DNA of 64,000 bases from Eutreptiella sp. 'Long Island Sound 2002' (Eukaryota > Euglenozoa > Euglenophyceae > Eutreptiales > Eutreptiaceae): contig OZ038385.1 in assembly GCA_964036045.1 (NCBI GenBank), forward strand, positions 58,251,919-58,315,918, written 5' to 3'. Made by a program: the position numbers and the translations under genes. The notes beneath the pieces are model-generated. The model had not been told where the DNA came from. It saw only the letters and a list, made by a program, of their open reading frames with translations, and ran no database searches. Within the stretch, counting starts at the first letter, position 1; each line of letters starts with the position of its first letter. Shown piece after piece: positions 1 through 10,632 of the stretch.

Positions 1-19
1 GATTTGATTGTCTTGGGCA

Positions 20-83
20 TCACACACACACGCGCGCGCGCGCACGCGTATGCGTATGTGTGTATGTGTGTATGTGTGTATGT
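20..83. repeat. CA/CG/TG microsatellite
   Basis: Alternating purine-pyrimidine tract: a CA run, then a CG run, then TATG/TG repeats. It could form Z-DNA. No gene is associated with it. Confidence 0.9.
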
Positions 84-339
84 TGAATGGATTCCTTGGC
101 ACACTCACACATGGCTGCAGCCTGCATTGCCGCAGGAGACTTCGCTGGGCGGCGAGGCCATGGGCGGGCGGACGGGGAGAGCACATGGCCTAGAACAGCC
201 GGGAGTTTCTGCCTCCAGAGAGGAGGGTAAAGGTAAAGGTAAAGTGCTCGGGCGCGCTCCGAACTCCAGCGTATCGGTGATCCCTACCTGCCCCTCGCAG
301 CATCCCTTCCGGCTCGCGGGGTCACAGACACCCTAGCGC

Positions 340-400
340 CTAGGACACTGCGTTCCGCCCCCACCGGGAATCGAACCGAGCACCTCTAGTTCAGGCGTCA
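340..400 (-). other. tRNA-like B-box remnant (possible SINE head)
   Basis: On the minus strand a GGTTCGATTCC motif matches the RNA polymerase III B box (T-loop of a tRNA). I tried to fold the surrounding bases as a tRNA. The T-stem has a mismatch and no acceptable anticodon arm forms, so this is not a functional tRNA gene. A decayed tRNA-derived SINE or tRNA pseudogene is the likeliest reading. Confidence 0.25.
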
Positions 401-529
401 TCCAGAGAGGAGGGGATGGCCAGGAGGGTGGGGGGCTGGGGGTAGCAATTTTTCAGTTGACGGGGTGGACAGCCAGCAACGCACTAGATGGCTCCTTTCT
501 GCAGTGGACTGCCCCAACGATTACGATGG

Positions 530-574
530 GCAACACACACACACGCACATACGCACGCGCGCACACACACACAT
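530..574. repeat. CA/CG microsatellite
   Basis: A second alternating tract of CA, CG and TA dinucleotides, similar in make-up to the one at the left edge of the window. Confidence 0.85.
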
Positions 575-599
575 ATCATAACTCTGCATTGGAGTATGG

Positions 600-3320
600 C
601 ATGTGGCATTACCCATGAGTAATAACAGTGCAGCATCATGTTCACATGCGCCAGCAAGAGTACAATGAGCTGACACCCGCGAGTCTCATATCTTTGCATG
701 CAACGATTTGTTGCCCCTCATGCACCGTTGCACCAGCTCCCGATGTGTGCTGTTGTTTTGTTTTGCAGGGTGGAGAGCAGCCTGGAATTCTACTTGAACA
801 ATGAATGTTATGCATGGCCCCAATCAATAACTCCTGTGTTCTCCATTGTTTCCCCCTTCTCAGCAAACAAGGGTTCACACCTACCACTGCATTCTCACTG
901 CCGGGCAGGCTGCCCACCAACCCACGGGCCATTTCCATTCATGTCTCTCCCCCTTTCTGCCCACGGGCACATCAGCAATTCGGAGCATTTCGCCTGTGTG
1001 TGTCGGGTTCCTGATTCATTCACCGGTGTTCAGGATGGGCCTATGTGTTTGCAAGTGTGTGTGAGCAGTGGAGGCGTCTGTGCTCACGATCCTGTACAGC
1101 GTGACAGGCGTTGTGACATGCACTTGTTGTGGGGGTATGGTTATTGTCACACACTTTGTGGGCTGCATGGGTGCCCACTCGATTGCCATGAAATATCCGG
1201 GATATTTGCCAGACCTATGGCAATCCTATTACACCCCCTTCCTAAGCTACAAGCCGCAACCAAAAGGACTGACGGGGGTGATTTGTATTGCTGATAAAAA
1301 AACTTATAAGATTGCTCTGGGTTACTGCTTTGCAGAAAACCTGACAAAGTCAGAAGTACCCCCTTCCTTCAGGTAGGCCTTCAGGTACGCCTTCAGGTCT
1401 GCTGGGGGGTCTGCACTATGGTACACATATTTCATACTAAAGCCCACCACTATATGGGCCTATATATAGCCGACATGTGCTCTGGTCCTAACCAAAGGAT
1501 GTGGTGCCGTTTTGGGGTGCCAAGTGAGTGCGTGCTCCTGGTTTTCAGATTTTCTGTCAATTTAGAGGACGCGGTGCTCGCACTTCATGGCATTTATGCC
1601 CCTAAGCCGTCGAATCTGTTGTGCTTTTCTTTCTTGTTGTGCCGGAGGTGCTGAGATGGACCATCTGACCCGCTGAGATGGACCATCTGCATTCCCAGAG
1701 ACCGCGATCAGGATCCCGCTGAATGAAACGGCACAAGGCAGAAGTGTTTGACGCTGACGAGAATGGTCAACACATGACAGGAGCATCTCATTGTGATGCG
1801 GGTGCACAGAGTGTGCAAGGCAATGGCTGCAAGGCCTTGCTGGCGTTTTCGGGGGATGCCCTTCGGTTCTCAGAGGATACGGCTAAGTGAACGGTTACTT
1901 TGGGCATCGTTTTGCTGTCGGTTGACGCAACAATATTCTGTTCCTTGCCTTCGACTCAGAGACCATTCCTCCTGGCAAGGAGGAGGGGCCTGCGCACGAC
2001 TCTCACCGTTTCCCTCCGGTTTGAGCCTCAAAGCTACAATTGTTTGTTTGCACAACAGTTTGCCATTTGTACTGTGCCTCTTTGCATGCCTGTACTCCGC
2101 AGACGTTGACTAACCTGAAGATGAACTGGGGCTCGCTGGCCAATCTCTTTTAGGTGCAAGATAATCCCATTGAAGGGGAGCAAGCAGTGTGCGATGCTTT
2201 GGCTTCTTATCTCTGAGGATACCTTTCGGAGCGTTTTGCAATGGGCTTCACTTTCAGGTGTTAGACGTTCTTTTTTTTTTTTAGGGGGGGGTCTCAGGTG
2301 TGAGGGAGGCTGATCTTCTCAGAAACATGTGCTCTTACTGAGTGTGCAGCTTGCACCGAAGCTCAATAAGCGCTGTGCAGATGTCTGGGCTTTAGAATTT
2401 TTGTCCAAGCAGCAATATTCGCCCCCCCGCCCACCACCACACACGCACGCGCGCACGTACGAGTCACCAATGCAGCCGATGTCTTATGAATTTGTATCTT
2501 CCGACTGTGCGCCATGCCCGCTCTCTACGAGCGAAGTTGTAAGGTAATTGCAGAAGGAACAGTCCTGATTTCTTCTCAAGCACCAAGTGGGCAGGCCCTA
2601 TTTAGTGCAAAGTGTCACTGTGGGTAGTGCATTTGTCGATTTAGGCAACCCACGCCACACACTCAGCTCCCCATTTTGCAAGGCATTTACGCGAATCTTG
2701 CAAGCGACGCAGCTCTCCAGCGGAGCAATGAGATGATACCCTTCATTGAAGATCTGGGGAGGGTGTCAGCCTCTTTGAGGCTCTGAGGATGCCAAGGTCG
2801 CGAATCCCACAGCGTCAACTGCTGCCATCGCAGGGGCGTATGCCGTATGATAGGATTTCAGTGTCTGCCTCGTGACCGGGTTGCACATTCTATTTTGGTG
2901 GTGATGTGGACACAGTGCGCACGGGCAAGGGCAATGGCATGATGGCAGCCCCGATGGGGTAAAGGGGCTGGCCAGCCCCAGCGATGCATTTGTCAAGCAT
3001 TCTGCCGAAACGATGGCTGCTGAAGCGGTGATGGGGGCCATGTTGTGCCCTGTCGTTTCACAAAAAAACCCATGTTGCACATGAATTGGGGGTGGGTAGT
3101 CAATCGACAGTGTTGGCCCACCGGTGATGTCATCTAGTGTGACGCTCACAGGACAATGTGCATATGGCACTGGGGAGCTTGCATGCACTCACAGGACAAC
3201 ATCCAACAACGAAAAAACTGAAAGACACCGGGGCAATTCCTCATCTTTCCCATGCACACTTTGGGAAGTGGGTTCCCAAAGTGGCATGATTTTTGATTAT
3301 GAGTTGCGCTCCACCATGCA
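600..3320. other. No recognisable gene
   Basis: Only short ORFs without family resemblance. It holds three near-repeats of CCTTCAGGT at 1366-1398, an 18-base direct repeat with period 22 at 1650-1689, and a T12/G8 junction near 2270. I see no promoter or RNA gene. Confidence 0.5.
1650..1689. repeat. Short tandem duplication
   Basis: The 18-mer GCTGAGATGGACCATCTG occurs twice in direct orientation, at 1650 and 1672. Confidence 0.9.
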
Positions 3321-3339
3321 AAAATCCATTTTCCCCAAT

Positions 3340-3760
3340 GCCATGAAGCTGAGCCAATTGGAGGATGTGGATTCCCAGAGTACCACGCGGCAAATGCAAA
3401 GCCCGACTCTGATTCTGATTCCGATCATGACAGTGGCACTGATTCTGACTCAGAGCTCCTCACTTCGGATGATTCATCGTCTTGCTCAAATTCTGGGGAA
3501 GAGGATGAAGTGCAGATTGTGGGCCAAAGCGGGCCGTGGGATTTGGGGCCTTGGCTATATTTTTGAGGGCAGGCTACTTCACCAAAGATATTGTTGATGA
3601 CAGTTTTGCCCCAAGGAAGAACCCATTCCAACACCTGAAGCCAAGCCTGCTCCAGAGCCTGCCCCAAAGGGCAAGCATGTGCAATTGTTCAAGATGAGGT
3701 GCAAGGTTGGAAAGGGCTTCTATTCCACAGCTCCTGATGCCCTTTGTGGGCTGTGAGGAC
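3340..3760 (+). pseudogene. Coding-like remnant with acidic Asp/Ser tract
   Basis: One plus frame reads an acidic stretch made of DSDSDSD, TDSDSE and GEEDE segments (about 3402-3530), followed by a short segment ending in a TGA near 3567. A second frame, from about 3615 to 3752, reads a PEAKPAPEPAPKGK-like linker and a short basic segment. Codon-scale structure (GAT/TCT alternation, Pro-Ala-Glu repeats) suggests a once-coding region that now has frame breaks. Acidic N-termini occur in several transposases and chromatin proteins, but I do not recognise the family. Confidence 0.3.
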
Positions 3761-4484
3761 CTCCATAGCTTGCTGAAATTTGCTTGTTACGACAACTTAC
3801 GATGCAGCAATCGCAGCATCGATATTCATCTCAACCCAAACAATGGAACCCCAAATTCATGGTTCAGCAATCAGTGGAGACATCACCAAGCGTTGCTTGG
3901 ACTTGGCAGTGCCCCAAGTTTTGGCTTTTCTGTGTGCAAATTGGAGGTCAAAACCAACAAGGTTGGCTCCATTGAATTGGGAACCATTGATTTGCTCTCC
4001 TCCTCTCGTCCAAGCATCATGCAGTGGTAGGTGGTGGCCTCATAGGTGGTGTATTTGTTTGTAAATTGTGATTTGATGCAGTGGCCCGCTCTGTCTTGCT
4101 CGCTCAAACGTGGAATGGCCCTATGTTTCATCTCTCTTGTGCTTGTAACTGGTGCCAATGACTGACCCCCGTCAGGACTGCAGTCGTGATGCCATGGTTT
4201 TGGGCTCAACACTTTTATGTCTTGTGTTACTGGTTGCTTGCCCTGTTGTGTTCGGTCGAAGAAAACCCGTTTGGGAGGCTGCATAGAGAGTGCAAAAGCA
4301 TGAGAAATGGTGCACAACGGTACCACGATGGGTTGGGGGGTGGGGAGCGATGTCAGGTTTGCGAGGGTATTCAGGAAAGGGGAGCATGCAATTGTGCTTA
4401 GGAGAAAGGAAGAATTGAGGCCAACCCACCGATGCCTGGGGTAGAACGGATGATGTTGGTGAGTGGTGCATACAAAAAAAAAAG

Positions 4485-5310
4485 TCGTTTTTGTACTAAA
4501 AATCCCCCCTTCTGTACTAGAAAACCCCCCGTCTTGTACTAAAAAACCCCCAGGGTGTTTTTTTTAGTATAAAAGGGCGGGGGGTTGGGCAGCAGGGGGG
4601 GAGGGGTTAGTACATTTCAGGGTTTTAGTTCATTTCAGGGGGGGGGGGGTGTTTCAGTACATTTCGGAGGGGGGGGGGTAGTACATTTTGGGCCACCCAG
4701 TGCCATAACGGCCGCTGCCACCACCACGAACGCTATGCACGACCGAGGACGCCATGCCTGTGGATCCCTGCCCCCCCCCCCCCCCCACAACAGTCCCACT
4801 GTCGAGGGCCAAAGCAAAACCCGCAGGGCAGAACCGGTAGCCTCCCTTGACAATGAACCCCTACAAGCAAGGGGTTGAGGAGACCAGAGTACCTACCAAT
4901 AGCGTTTCGTAAACTGTTTTGCGTTCGCGTGGGGTGAAAACTCTTGGCCGGGGTGGGGTGTGAGGCAAAGCAGAATGCCCCATCCAGACAGACATACAAA
5001 GAGCAATGTGAAGCAAAATACTGAATGTACAATCACATGTGCTTCCATGACCCTACTTCATCTCTCGTACCTCCATACCGGAGACCCCCCCCCCTCCCCA
5101 AGGGTGTTCCATGTACAGGACAACATATAGATATAAAGCAACCTGTCTTCTGGTACTGTGATTCCTAGTTCACAAACAAATGGGCCATTGCCCCCCCCCC
5201 CCCCTCTCTGTACAAAAAAACCCCGAAATGTACTGAAACACCCGCCAAAACGTACAAAAAACCCCGGATATGTACCAAAAAGAACCCCTCCTCGGGGTGG
5301 CCGTGGGGTC
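4485..5310. mobile_element. Foldback (MITE-like) element with GTAC-rich arms
   Basis: The left side (4487-4700) carries repeated short modules of the form GTACTAAAAAACCCCC and then their reverse form GTACATTTCAGGGG. The right side (about 5190-5300) carries GTAC/A-run/C-run modules in the complementary orientation. A 21-base block containing GTGTTTCAGTACATTTCGG at 4647-4668 recurs as its reverse complement in the right arm, so the two sides are inverted repeats. The interior has no transposase-like ORF. A non-autonomous foldback element is the simplest explanation. The exact ends are uncertain. Confidence 0.55.
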
Positions 5311-7600
5311 TTGACTGCTTTCGTGGCTGGAGGGTGTCTCTATGCCCATAGCCTAGATGGGTGCAGAGGTGGTGGGGAGCAGAACAGCTTTGGGGCCACT
5401 CCGGACCGGGGGTCACTCCCGAGCCTTGGCACAAAGCCCCCCAACCGGCGGGAACAACACACAAACAGAACGCGAGATTCAGCCGCCGCGGCGCGGCGGC
5501 TATTCCCAAAGCGAGGCGTGACTGAGGACACCAGCCGGGCGATAACTTCACCCATACGCTCCTCACTCTTGGGCACCATGTAGGGGAACTTTGACAAAGG
5601 GCTGCGCCGTTGGAGTATTGGGGATAGGACAGTGGGTTACAGCACTGTATAGGGTGCACACATGAAACTGCGTGGAGTAACTCTGAGGCTTGCCCCACTG
5701 CTTGTTGCCCCTCCCACTGGCCGCCTCTTTCCTGTCTCGTGCCCCATTTAGCACATTGCTTTGCTTTCAGAGAATGATGAATCAGGGACAGATATTTCAA
5801 TCAGGATGCCGATGTGCCCCGAAGCAGATAAAGGGGGTATTTCTATGTTGCTCCTAGGAGTTTGATCATTACAGTCGTGGATATTTCAATTTTGCTATTA
5901 TTCGTGCTCCAAAACATTTAAAGGGGTTAGTTCAGGACGTTTGATTGCCAGCCTATTTGCAACTCGAGTTTGGTTGTTGGTTGTTGGCAAAAAAGAGTAA
6001 ACCCAGGGGCCAAGGGTTTCTCTTTGGGGGGGAATACGCCAATTTGCCCAAACAACAGTCACTGAAATGCTGCTACACCGGTGGCGTGCAAGGTTGTGCG
6101 CGCAACGCAGGAATTTGAGCCCATTGGGTTTTGGACCACCTAGGGGTTGTAACCAAGGGTCCGCAAGATGCGTCCGCCCACACATTGCATAATCACACTT
6201 GGTTACCAAATTGCGAGTTGCGTGGGTGAGCTTTCGGGTGTTCCGAGTATTTTGTTGCTTAGAGCCATGAACGTTGCTCTGGTCTTTTTTGTTGTCTAAT
6301 TTTGCCGAGGGTTGTGGGCGTCATGTAATTGGTGTCTTTTTTTAATTCGAGGTATCCATTTTACATAATTCATGAGTCAGCAACAGGCTTACAATATCAA
6401 GCCCCCACCCTCTTTTTTCAGTGTGGGGACTTGGCGGTTTTTTGAAAGGATATCGTGCTCGATTTCTTTGTTTAATGCTGCAATATGTGTGCTTGCAAGT
6501 GTGTGCAAGTCTGCACGGTGTTAGTGCGGTTCTGCAGCCGGGGGTTGGAGACCTTCACTTGGCAGCTGTCCTTCAAGGGGTGGTGGCGGACCGTGTTCCC
6601 TGGGCTAGGGAAGGAAAAGGAGGAGGGGGATTAATCACATGCCAGACATTATAAGTACGTTGTCGCCAAATCAACTATCGTCACCAATGCCAATCTCATG
6701 TCACTCACGCTTTGAGTAGTCACCCGAAAATAGTTGATGGTGCATGATGGTATTTCAAGCTTGGCTGATTTTGAACTAGATAGGTGGTACGGAAAAGGGT
6801 TCTCATGGTTGCTACTTTTGGGCAGTTGTAGATCCGGTACCATTGTGAATTAAAACCATAACAATGGATGTGTTGGTGTTCCTGATTGACCATAGGCTCG
6901 CTTTGCAATGGTGCTAGGCTTGTGTTGTCATCAGCACTAGCCAAAACTTGTCAATAGGTTGGTCATTTCTTAGCCGGTTAATCCTGCCTAAGTGATGGAA
7001 AGCACGAACTGCTTTTTTCAGAGCTTGTCATGGACGGCTCGCCACAGTGCTTTAGCCGTGGTTGTACAATTGTTTATCGGTCCAAGAGAACTCGCACTAG
7101 GAAAGATGAGCTATTGCTACCATGCGTATACAAATTGTTGAGTCAGCAATTTGGCCCGCTTGGCCTCGGTCATGTCATGTTTGTAAATAAATTGTCTGTA
7201 GGTTGAAGAGTAACTACTTTGCCGTCTTTTGGCTCTCGTTAGTGGAATGTGTTGTCCCGGAAATCAGCTATCAAGCCCGGTTCTTCATGGCAAGCCGTGA
7301 TTGCTATCTGTAGTTCCTATGTATGTAGGTGTTGGAGTCCTACCGCCCTTGTGAAACCTTTCTTGTTGTTGTCTCCGATGTTTCTTTTCAATACTATTTC
7401 TTGTTGTTTGCTCGGCGACTCTGTCGCTCGTTCCCCAAAAACGATGACCTTTTTGATCACTTCATATAGCCCCATGACGTATACCACGTTCCTCAATGGC
7501 CACAATGATGGGCAATTGTTATCATCCGCCGTTCTTGATTTGATGACACTGTTGTTGTTGACCTCCATGGTGTTAATGGCACCTGTTGTGTTGTACTTAG
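5311..7600. other. No recognisable gene
   Basis: Mixed-composition DNA with short ORFs in every frame, none resembling a known family. I see no repeats longer than about 15 bases and no RNA gene signal. Confidence 0.5.
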
Positions 7601-7930
7601 ATGGCTCAAGTTAGATGGTCAAAAATACCTACGGACATAGAAATCGGAGAGATTCAGAAAGACTGTGCAAAAGAAATCTTTCGAGTGACGGAGGCTGCGC
7701 CTCGTAGGAAATTTTCAAAAAATATTTTGTTTCAGTGGAATGACAGGTACGCCAGGTGGGTTCAGAAAAAACTATTGTTTTATGGCGCTCCTATGTGCGA
7801 AACCTCGCGCATAGGGGGACGTGCGCGGCAGAATAATGCATTACCAAAGGATACATTAAGCAAATTTTGTAACGACACGAAAATGCCGTCGGCGTACACC
7901 TATCCTTGTACCATTATCAGGATGTACTAG
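7601..7930 (+). CDS. Hypothetical protein (possible exon)
   Basis: ATG-started ORF of 109 codons, basic and rich in Lys, Arg and Trp, with an amphipathic N-terminal half. No signal peptide, membrane segment or known motif is visible. It contains one copy of the local palindrome family (7792-7813). It may be a real small gene, an exon, or a remnant of an unrecognised element. The coding-like stretches at 8345 and 9874 lie on the same strand nearby. I cannot assign a function. Confidence 0.25.
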   Translation: MAQVRWSKIPTDIEIGEIQKDCAKEIFRVTEAAPRRKFSKNILFQWNDRYARWVQKKLLFYGAPMCETSRIGGRARQNNALPKDTLSKFCNDTKMPSAYTYPCTIIRMY

Positions 7931-8344
7931 TGACAACAGGTGCAAGAATAAGATTACATAGATTTGCATTTTACTCCACAAGGTAATCTGTAAATGTACA
8001 ATTGCTACTGCAGGAGCTGCTATTGTATGTGCGAGGCCTCGCGCACGGAATGGTGCATTGCAAATAATAAATTTCTATCCCCCAATACGCGGGGCATCGC
8101 GCATTGGAGGTGCCAAGAATGTGGAGAAATGAAAACGAACAAATCGAGCAACTACAAAGCATTAACATTGTCTTCAATGCGATTGCTCTATGGCCGGTCC
8201 TACGGGTCCCGCCGGCATCTGTAGCTTTCATGCTGTGGTCACTGCTGACTTCACTGGCCAACAACGTTTGCAGCGCGGCGCAATTGGCAACACGCCGATA
8301 GCATAAATCATCAAACTATGTGACTATGTGATAGTTAGTGCCAA

Positions 8345-8722
8345 GTGAAAACAAGTTGGCCTGACCAGAAAATCCTCAAGAAGTGGGCGCGAAAAAAGTG
8401 TATCATAGGTAGAGGATTACTACAAGGGGATTTTTTCTTAATGCAAAATGCTTGTAATACATCTATGCAAATTTTGTTTGTACTGACGATGCCCCTACGC
8501 AAGCTGTCGGACCAAGAGAAAACAGTGGTGGCGGCTTCTAGAATATTCCGCGATGTTTGCTCAAGGAAACCGCCGTACCGCACGACAAAAGAGTTCTGGG
8601 AAGGGCTAAAACTAGAGATAAGGGCGCGTGATTCCTGTTTACTTTTTTTTCTACGACAACGCAAAAATGAACCAACGCGTTGCAGCGTTCAAAACGCAAT
8701 CCCATCAGAGGGAAAGAGATGA
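8345..8722 (+). CDS. Hypothetical protein (possible exon)
   Basis: ORF of 125 codons, Lys/Arg-rich with alternating hydrophobic residues. An overlapping minus-strand ORF of similar length (8335-8664) means an open frame here is weak evidence. No domain is recognised. It ends just before the inverted-repeat element at 8765. Confidence 0.2.
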   Translation: MKTSWPDQKILKKWARKKCIIGRGLLQGDFFLMQNACNTSMQILFVLTMPLRKLSDQEKTVVAASRIFRDVCSRKPPYRTTKEFWEGLKLEIRARDSCLLFFLRQRKNEPTRCSVQNAIPSEGKR

Positions 8723-8764
8723 GTAGACGTTTTGAAGGAGAAGACTGGGCCCCCTGATTAGGGA

Positions 8765-9189
8765 TGTACGTCGCGATACGTCTAGCGGAACATTATAATG
8801 TTCAATCTGGTACGGTTATAATATTCCGCTAGACGTAACACTTATTCCGCTAGACGTAAGCAGAATTTTGTACATCTACCGGAACATTATAGGGTGCCAT
8901 TAGACGTAAGTAACAGTGCTGGATGTTCCAGTAGATGTAAGTATCCACACCATCCTATTTGTTGCATAGAAACCTCAAAATCAAATGTTTCTTCATGTCG
9001 TTGGGCCATACATGCATACGTCTTGCGGAATAGATAAGATTGGTTCTTACGACTAATGGCCCATATAACATTCCGGTAGATGTACAAAATTTGACTTACG
9101 TCTTCTGGAACAAGTGTTACGTCTACCGGAACATTATAATGGACCGGATTTAACATTATAATATTCCATTAGACGTATCGCGACGTACA
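8765..9189. mobile_element. MITE-like element with long terminal inverted repeats
   Basis: The left end begins TGTACGTCGCGATACGTCTA. The right end is its reverse complement with two mismatches. Complementarity continues about 180 bases inward with gaps and substitutions, so the element is nearly all inverted repeat. Within each arm a 16-base module of the ATTCCGCTAGACGTAA type recurs. No coding capacity. No convincing target-site duplication is visible at the flanks. Confidence 0.75.
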
Positions 9190-9376
9190 CTCTCTCATGC
9201 GCGAGGCCTCGCGCAAGCTTTCTATGTCGCAACCGAACGCCATGCTTGCCACATTGTATTGTAAACGGTAGAGTACCTGTTTGCGCTACAAAACCGCCGG
9301 ATACCCCTTTTTTCAGCCATTTTCCCGATATTTTATCTTTTCACTTTTTGCAACACAAGCCTTTTTTTTTACCGCA

Positions 9377-9445
9377 GAATGCAGAGTCCGAGCAAGAAAA
9401 AAGCACAGGAACAGAAAGATGAGGAATACGACCCTCAAGAAGAAT
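9377..9445 (+). CDS. Very short hypothetical ORF
   Basis: ATG-started ORF of 22 codons, strongly charged: a Lys-rich segment, then Asp/Glu-rich. The composition looks protein-like, perhaps the first exon of a longer gene, but no partner exon could be joined with confidence. Confidence 0.15.
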
Positions 9446-9873
9446 AACCACATATTGGTACACCGAAGAAGGGTCGCTAAGAGAAGGAAGAGCCAGACCG
9501 TGGCCCCACCATCTTGGGAGGTCTAAGTGCACCGCGCACATGTGTGGCACCTCGAAGCCTATGGACCACCCATCTGGGGTGTTAGTGAACAAAACCCACG
9601 ACAACATGGGGAAAAACAATTTTTGTTTTTTCTGTAACTCCCTAAACATACTATAGTGGTGAAAACGCACGATTTTTCTATATACCCCAACCCAAAAGCA
9701 GGGGGCCAACGCAAGTCCTAACCCACACATGTGGGATGTCATTCTTGGGTCTGCTGGTAACTAATCTGTTCGGGTGGCATAGAAATACTTTGGCCGAAAT
9801 TTTTTCCACTGTTTTTCAAAGTTTCCTTCGTGTTGGGGTGGCCTGTCGCGGTGCACTTAGACCCCCCAAGACG

Positions 9874-10386
9874 ATGGGTACGGACATTGAGAATTACCTC
9901 AAACTAGATGAGAGTGAAGTCGAAATGAATCTGGAAGACATAAAGTTCGATAAGGAGAAGAAGAAAGGCCAGATCAGATGGAAGGATCCGAAGTTGCTGG
10001 CAAAACATGTCGAGTCACTCGAAGCATCGCCACCAACAAGACCTATATATGTCATTCTCTGCGAAGACAACAATATGTTTGTGCCCTATGCGGCTTCACA
10101 TCCGCGAGGCCTCGTGCATCGACTACCCTACCTACCTTCACACATGAGGAATACTGGTGTGTGTCCGGACAACACAGCGTTGAGGTTGTTAACACCATCC
10201 GCCAGAGGCGACAACAAGGTGGTCTGGCTTCACATAAGTGGCATCGTACATGTACAGCTGATACTACGGCGACTGAAAACGACGTCAAACGCGCCAAAAA
10301 TACCAAACACCCTATTGCCTAGGTCCCAAAGGCTTCGTTTCACAGCTCACAATCAACTCGACAAGCCAACATGCATATATCATTGA
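9874..10386 (+). CDS. Hypothetical protein
   Basis: An ATG at 9874 gives about 170 codons within a frame that is open from 9736. The first 55 residues are highly charged (many Asp, Glu and Lys), which suggests real coding sequence. The rest is less characteristic. One palindrome of the local family falls inside the frame at about 10101. No known domain is recognised. It ends 111 bases before the left end of the DIRS element, which may have separated it from further sequence. Confidence 0.3.
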   Translation: MGTDIENYLKLDESEVEMNLEDIKFDKEKKKGQIRWKDPKLLAKHVESLEASPPTRPIYVILCEDNNMFVPYAASHPRGLVHRLPYLPSHMRNTGVCPDNTALRLLTPSARGDNKVVWLHISGIVHVQLILRRLKTTSNAPKIPNTLLPRSQRLRFTAHNQLDKPTCIYH

Positions 10387-10552
10387 AATTAAGCGACGCA
10401 ACAGCAAACGACTGTGAAACGGATCATCAATCTCTGGATAATTAGATTGGCTAAGGTTTCGAGGTTAAAATATTTCAGAAAATTTGTTAATGTTTGTCGA
10501 AGTCTCCCGAGGGACGACAGGGGACGTAGGGAAGGCGAGGGCAATGCACAAG

Positions 10553-10632
10553 ACACAAGGGAGGCTGCTTCTTGTCTCCGGCAGTCTGAACGTTTTCTTT
10601 CGGTTACGCTTGAAGTGACGGCAGTTGGCGGT
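10553..10632. repeat. DIRS inverted terminal repeat, left copy
   Basis: Reverse complement of 15090-15170. The central block, including CCGGCAGTCTGAACGTTTTC, matches without change. The recombinase ORF stops at the inner edge of this repeat. Confidence 0.92.

Larger units (their letters stand above)
7792..10118. repeat. Dispersed GCGAGGCCTCGC palindrome family
   Basis: Five short palindromes around a GCGAGGCCTCGC-like core: 7792-7813 (AACC centre), 8029-8046, 8082-8107 (diverged), 9198-9215 (a perfect 18-base palindrome, TGCGCGAGGCCTCGCGCA) and about 10101-10118. They are GC-rich islands in AT-leaning surroundings. They could be binding sites for a dimeric protein, hairpin-forming sites or footprints of a small element. 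Confidence 0.6.

Noticed and set aside
340-400. Functional tRNA gene on the minus strand
   Set aside because: B box present, but the T-stem and anticodon arm do not pair and position 33 is not T. Kept only as a tRNA-like remnant.
20-600. Possible CRISPR or other ordered repeat array
   Set aside because: The repeats are dinucleotide microsatellites without spacers, in a eukaryotic context.
9341-9742. 133-codon minus-strand ORF
   Set aside because: No protein-like composition or motifs. It overlaps coding-like sequence on the other strand.
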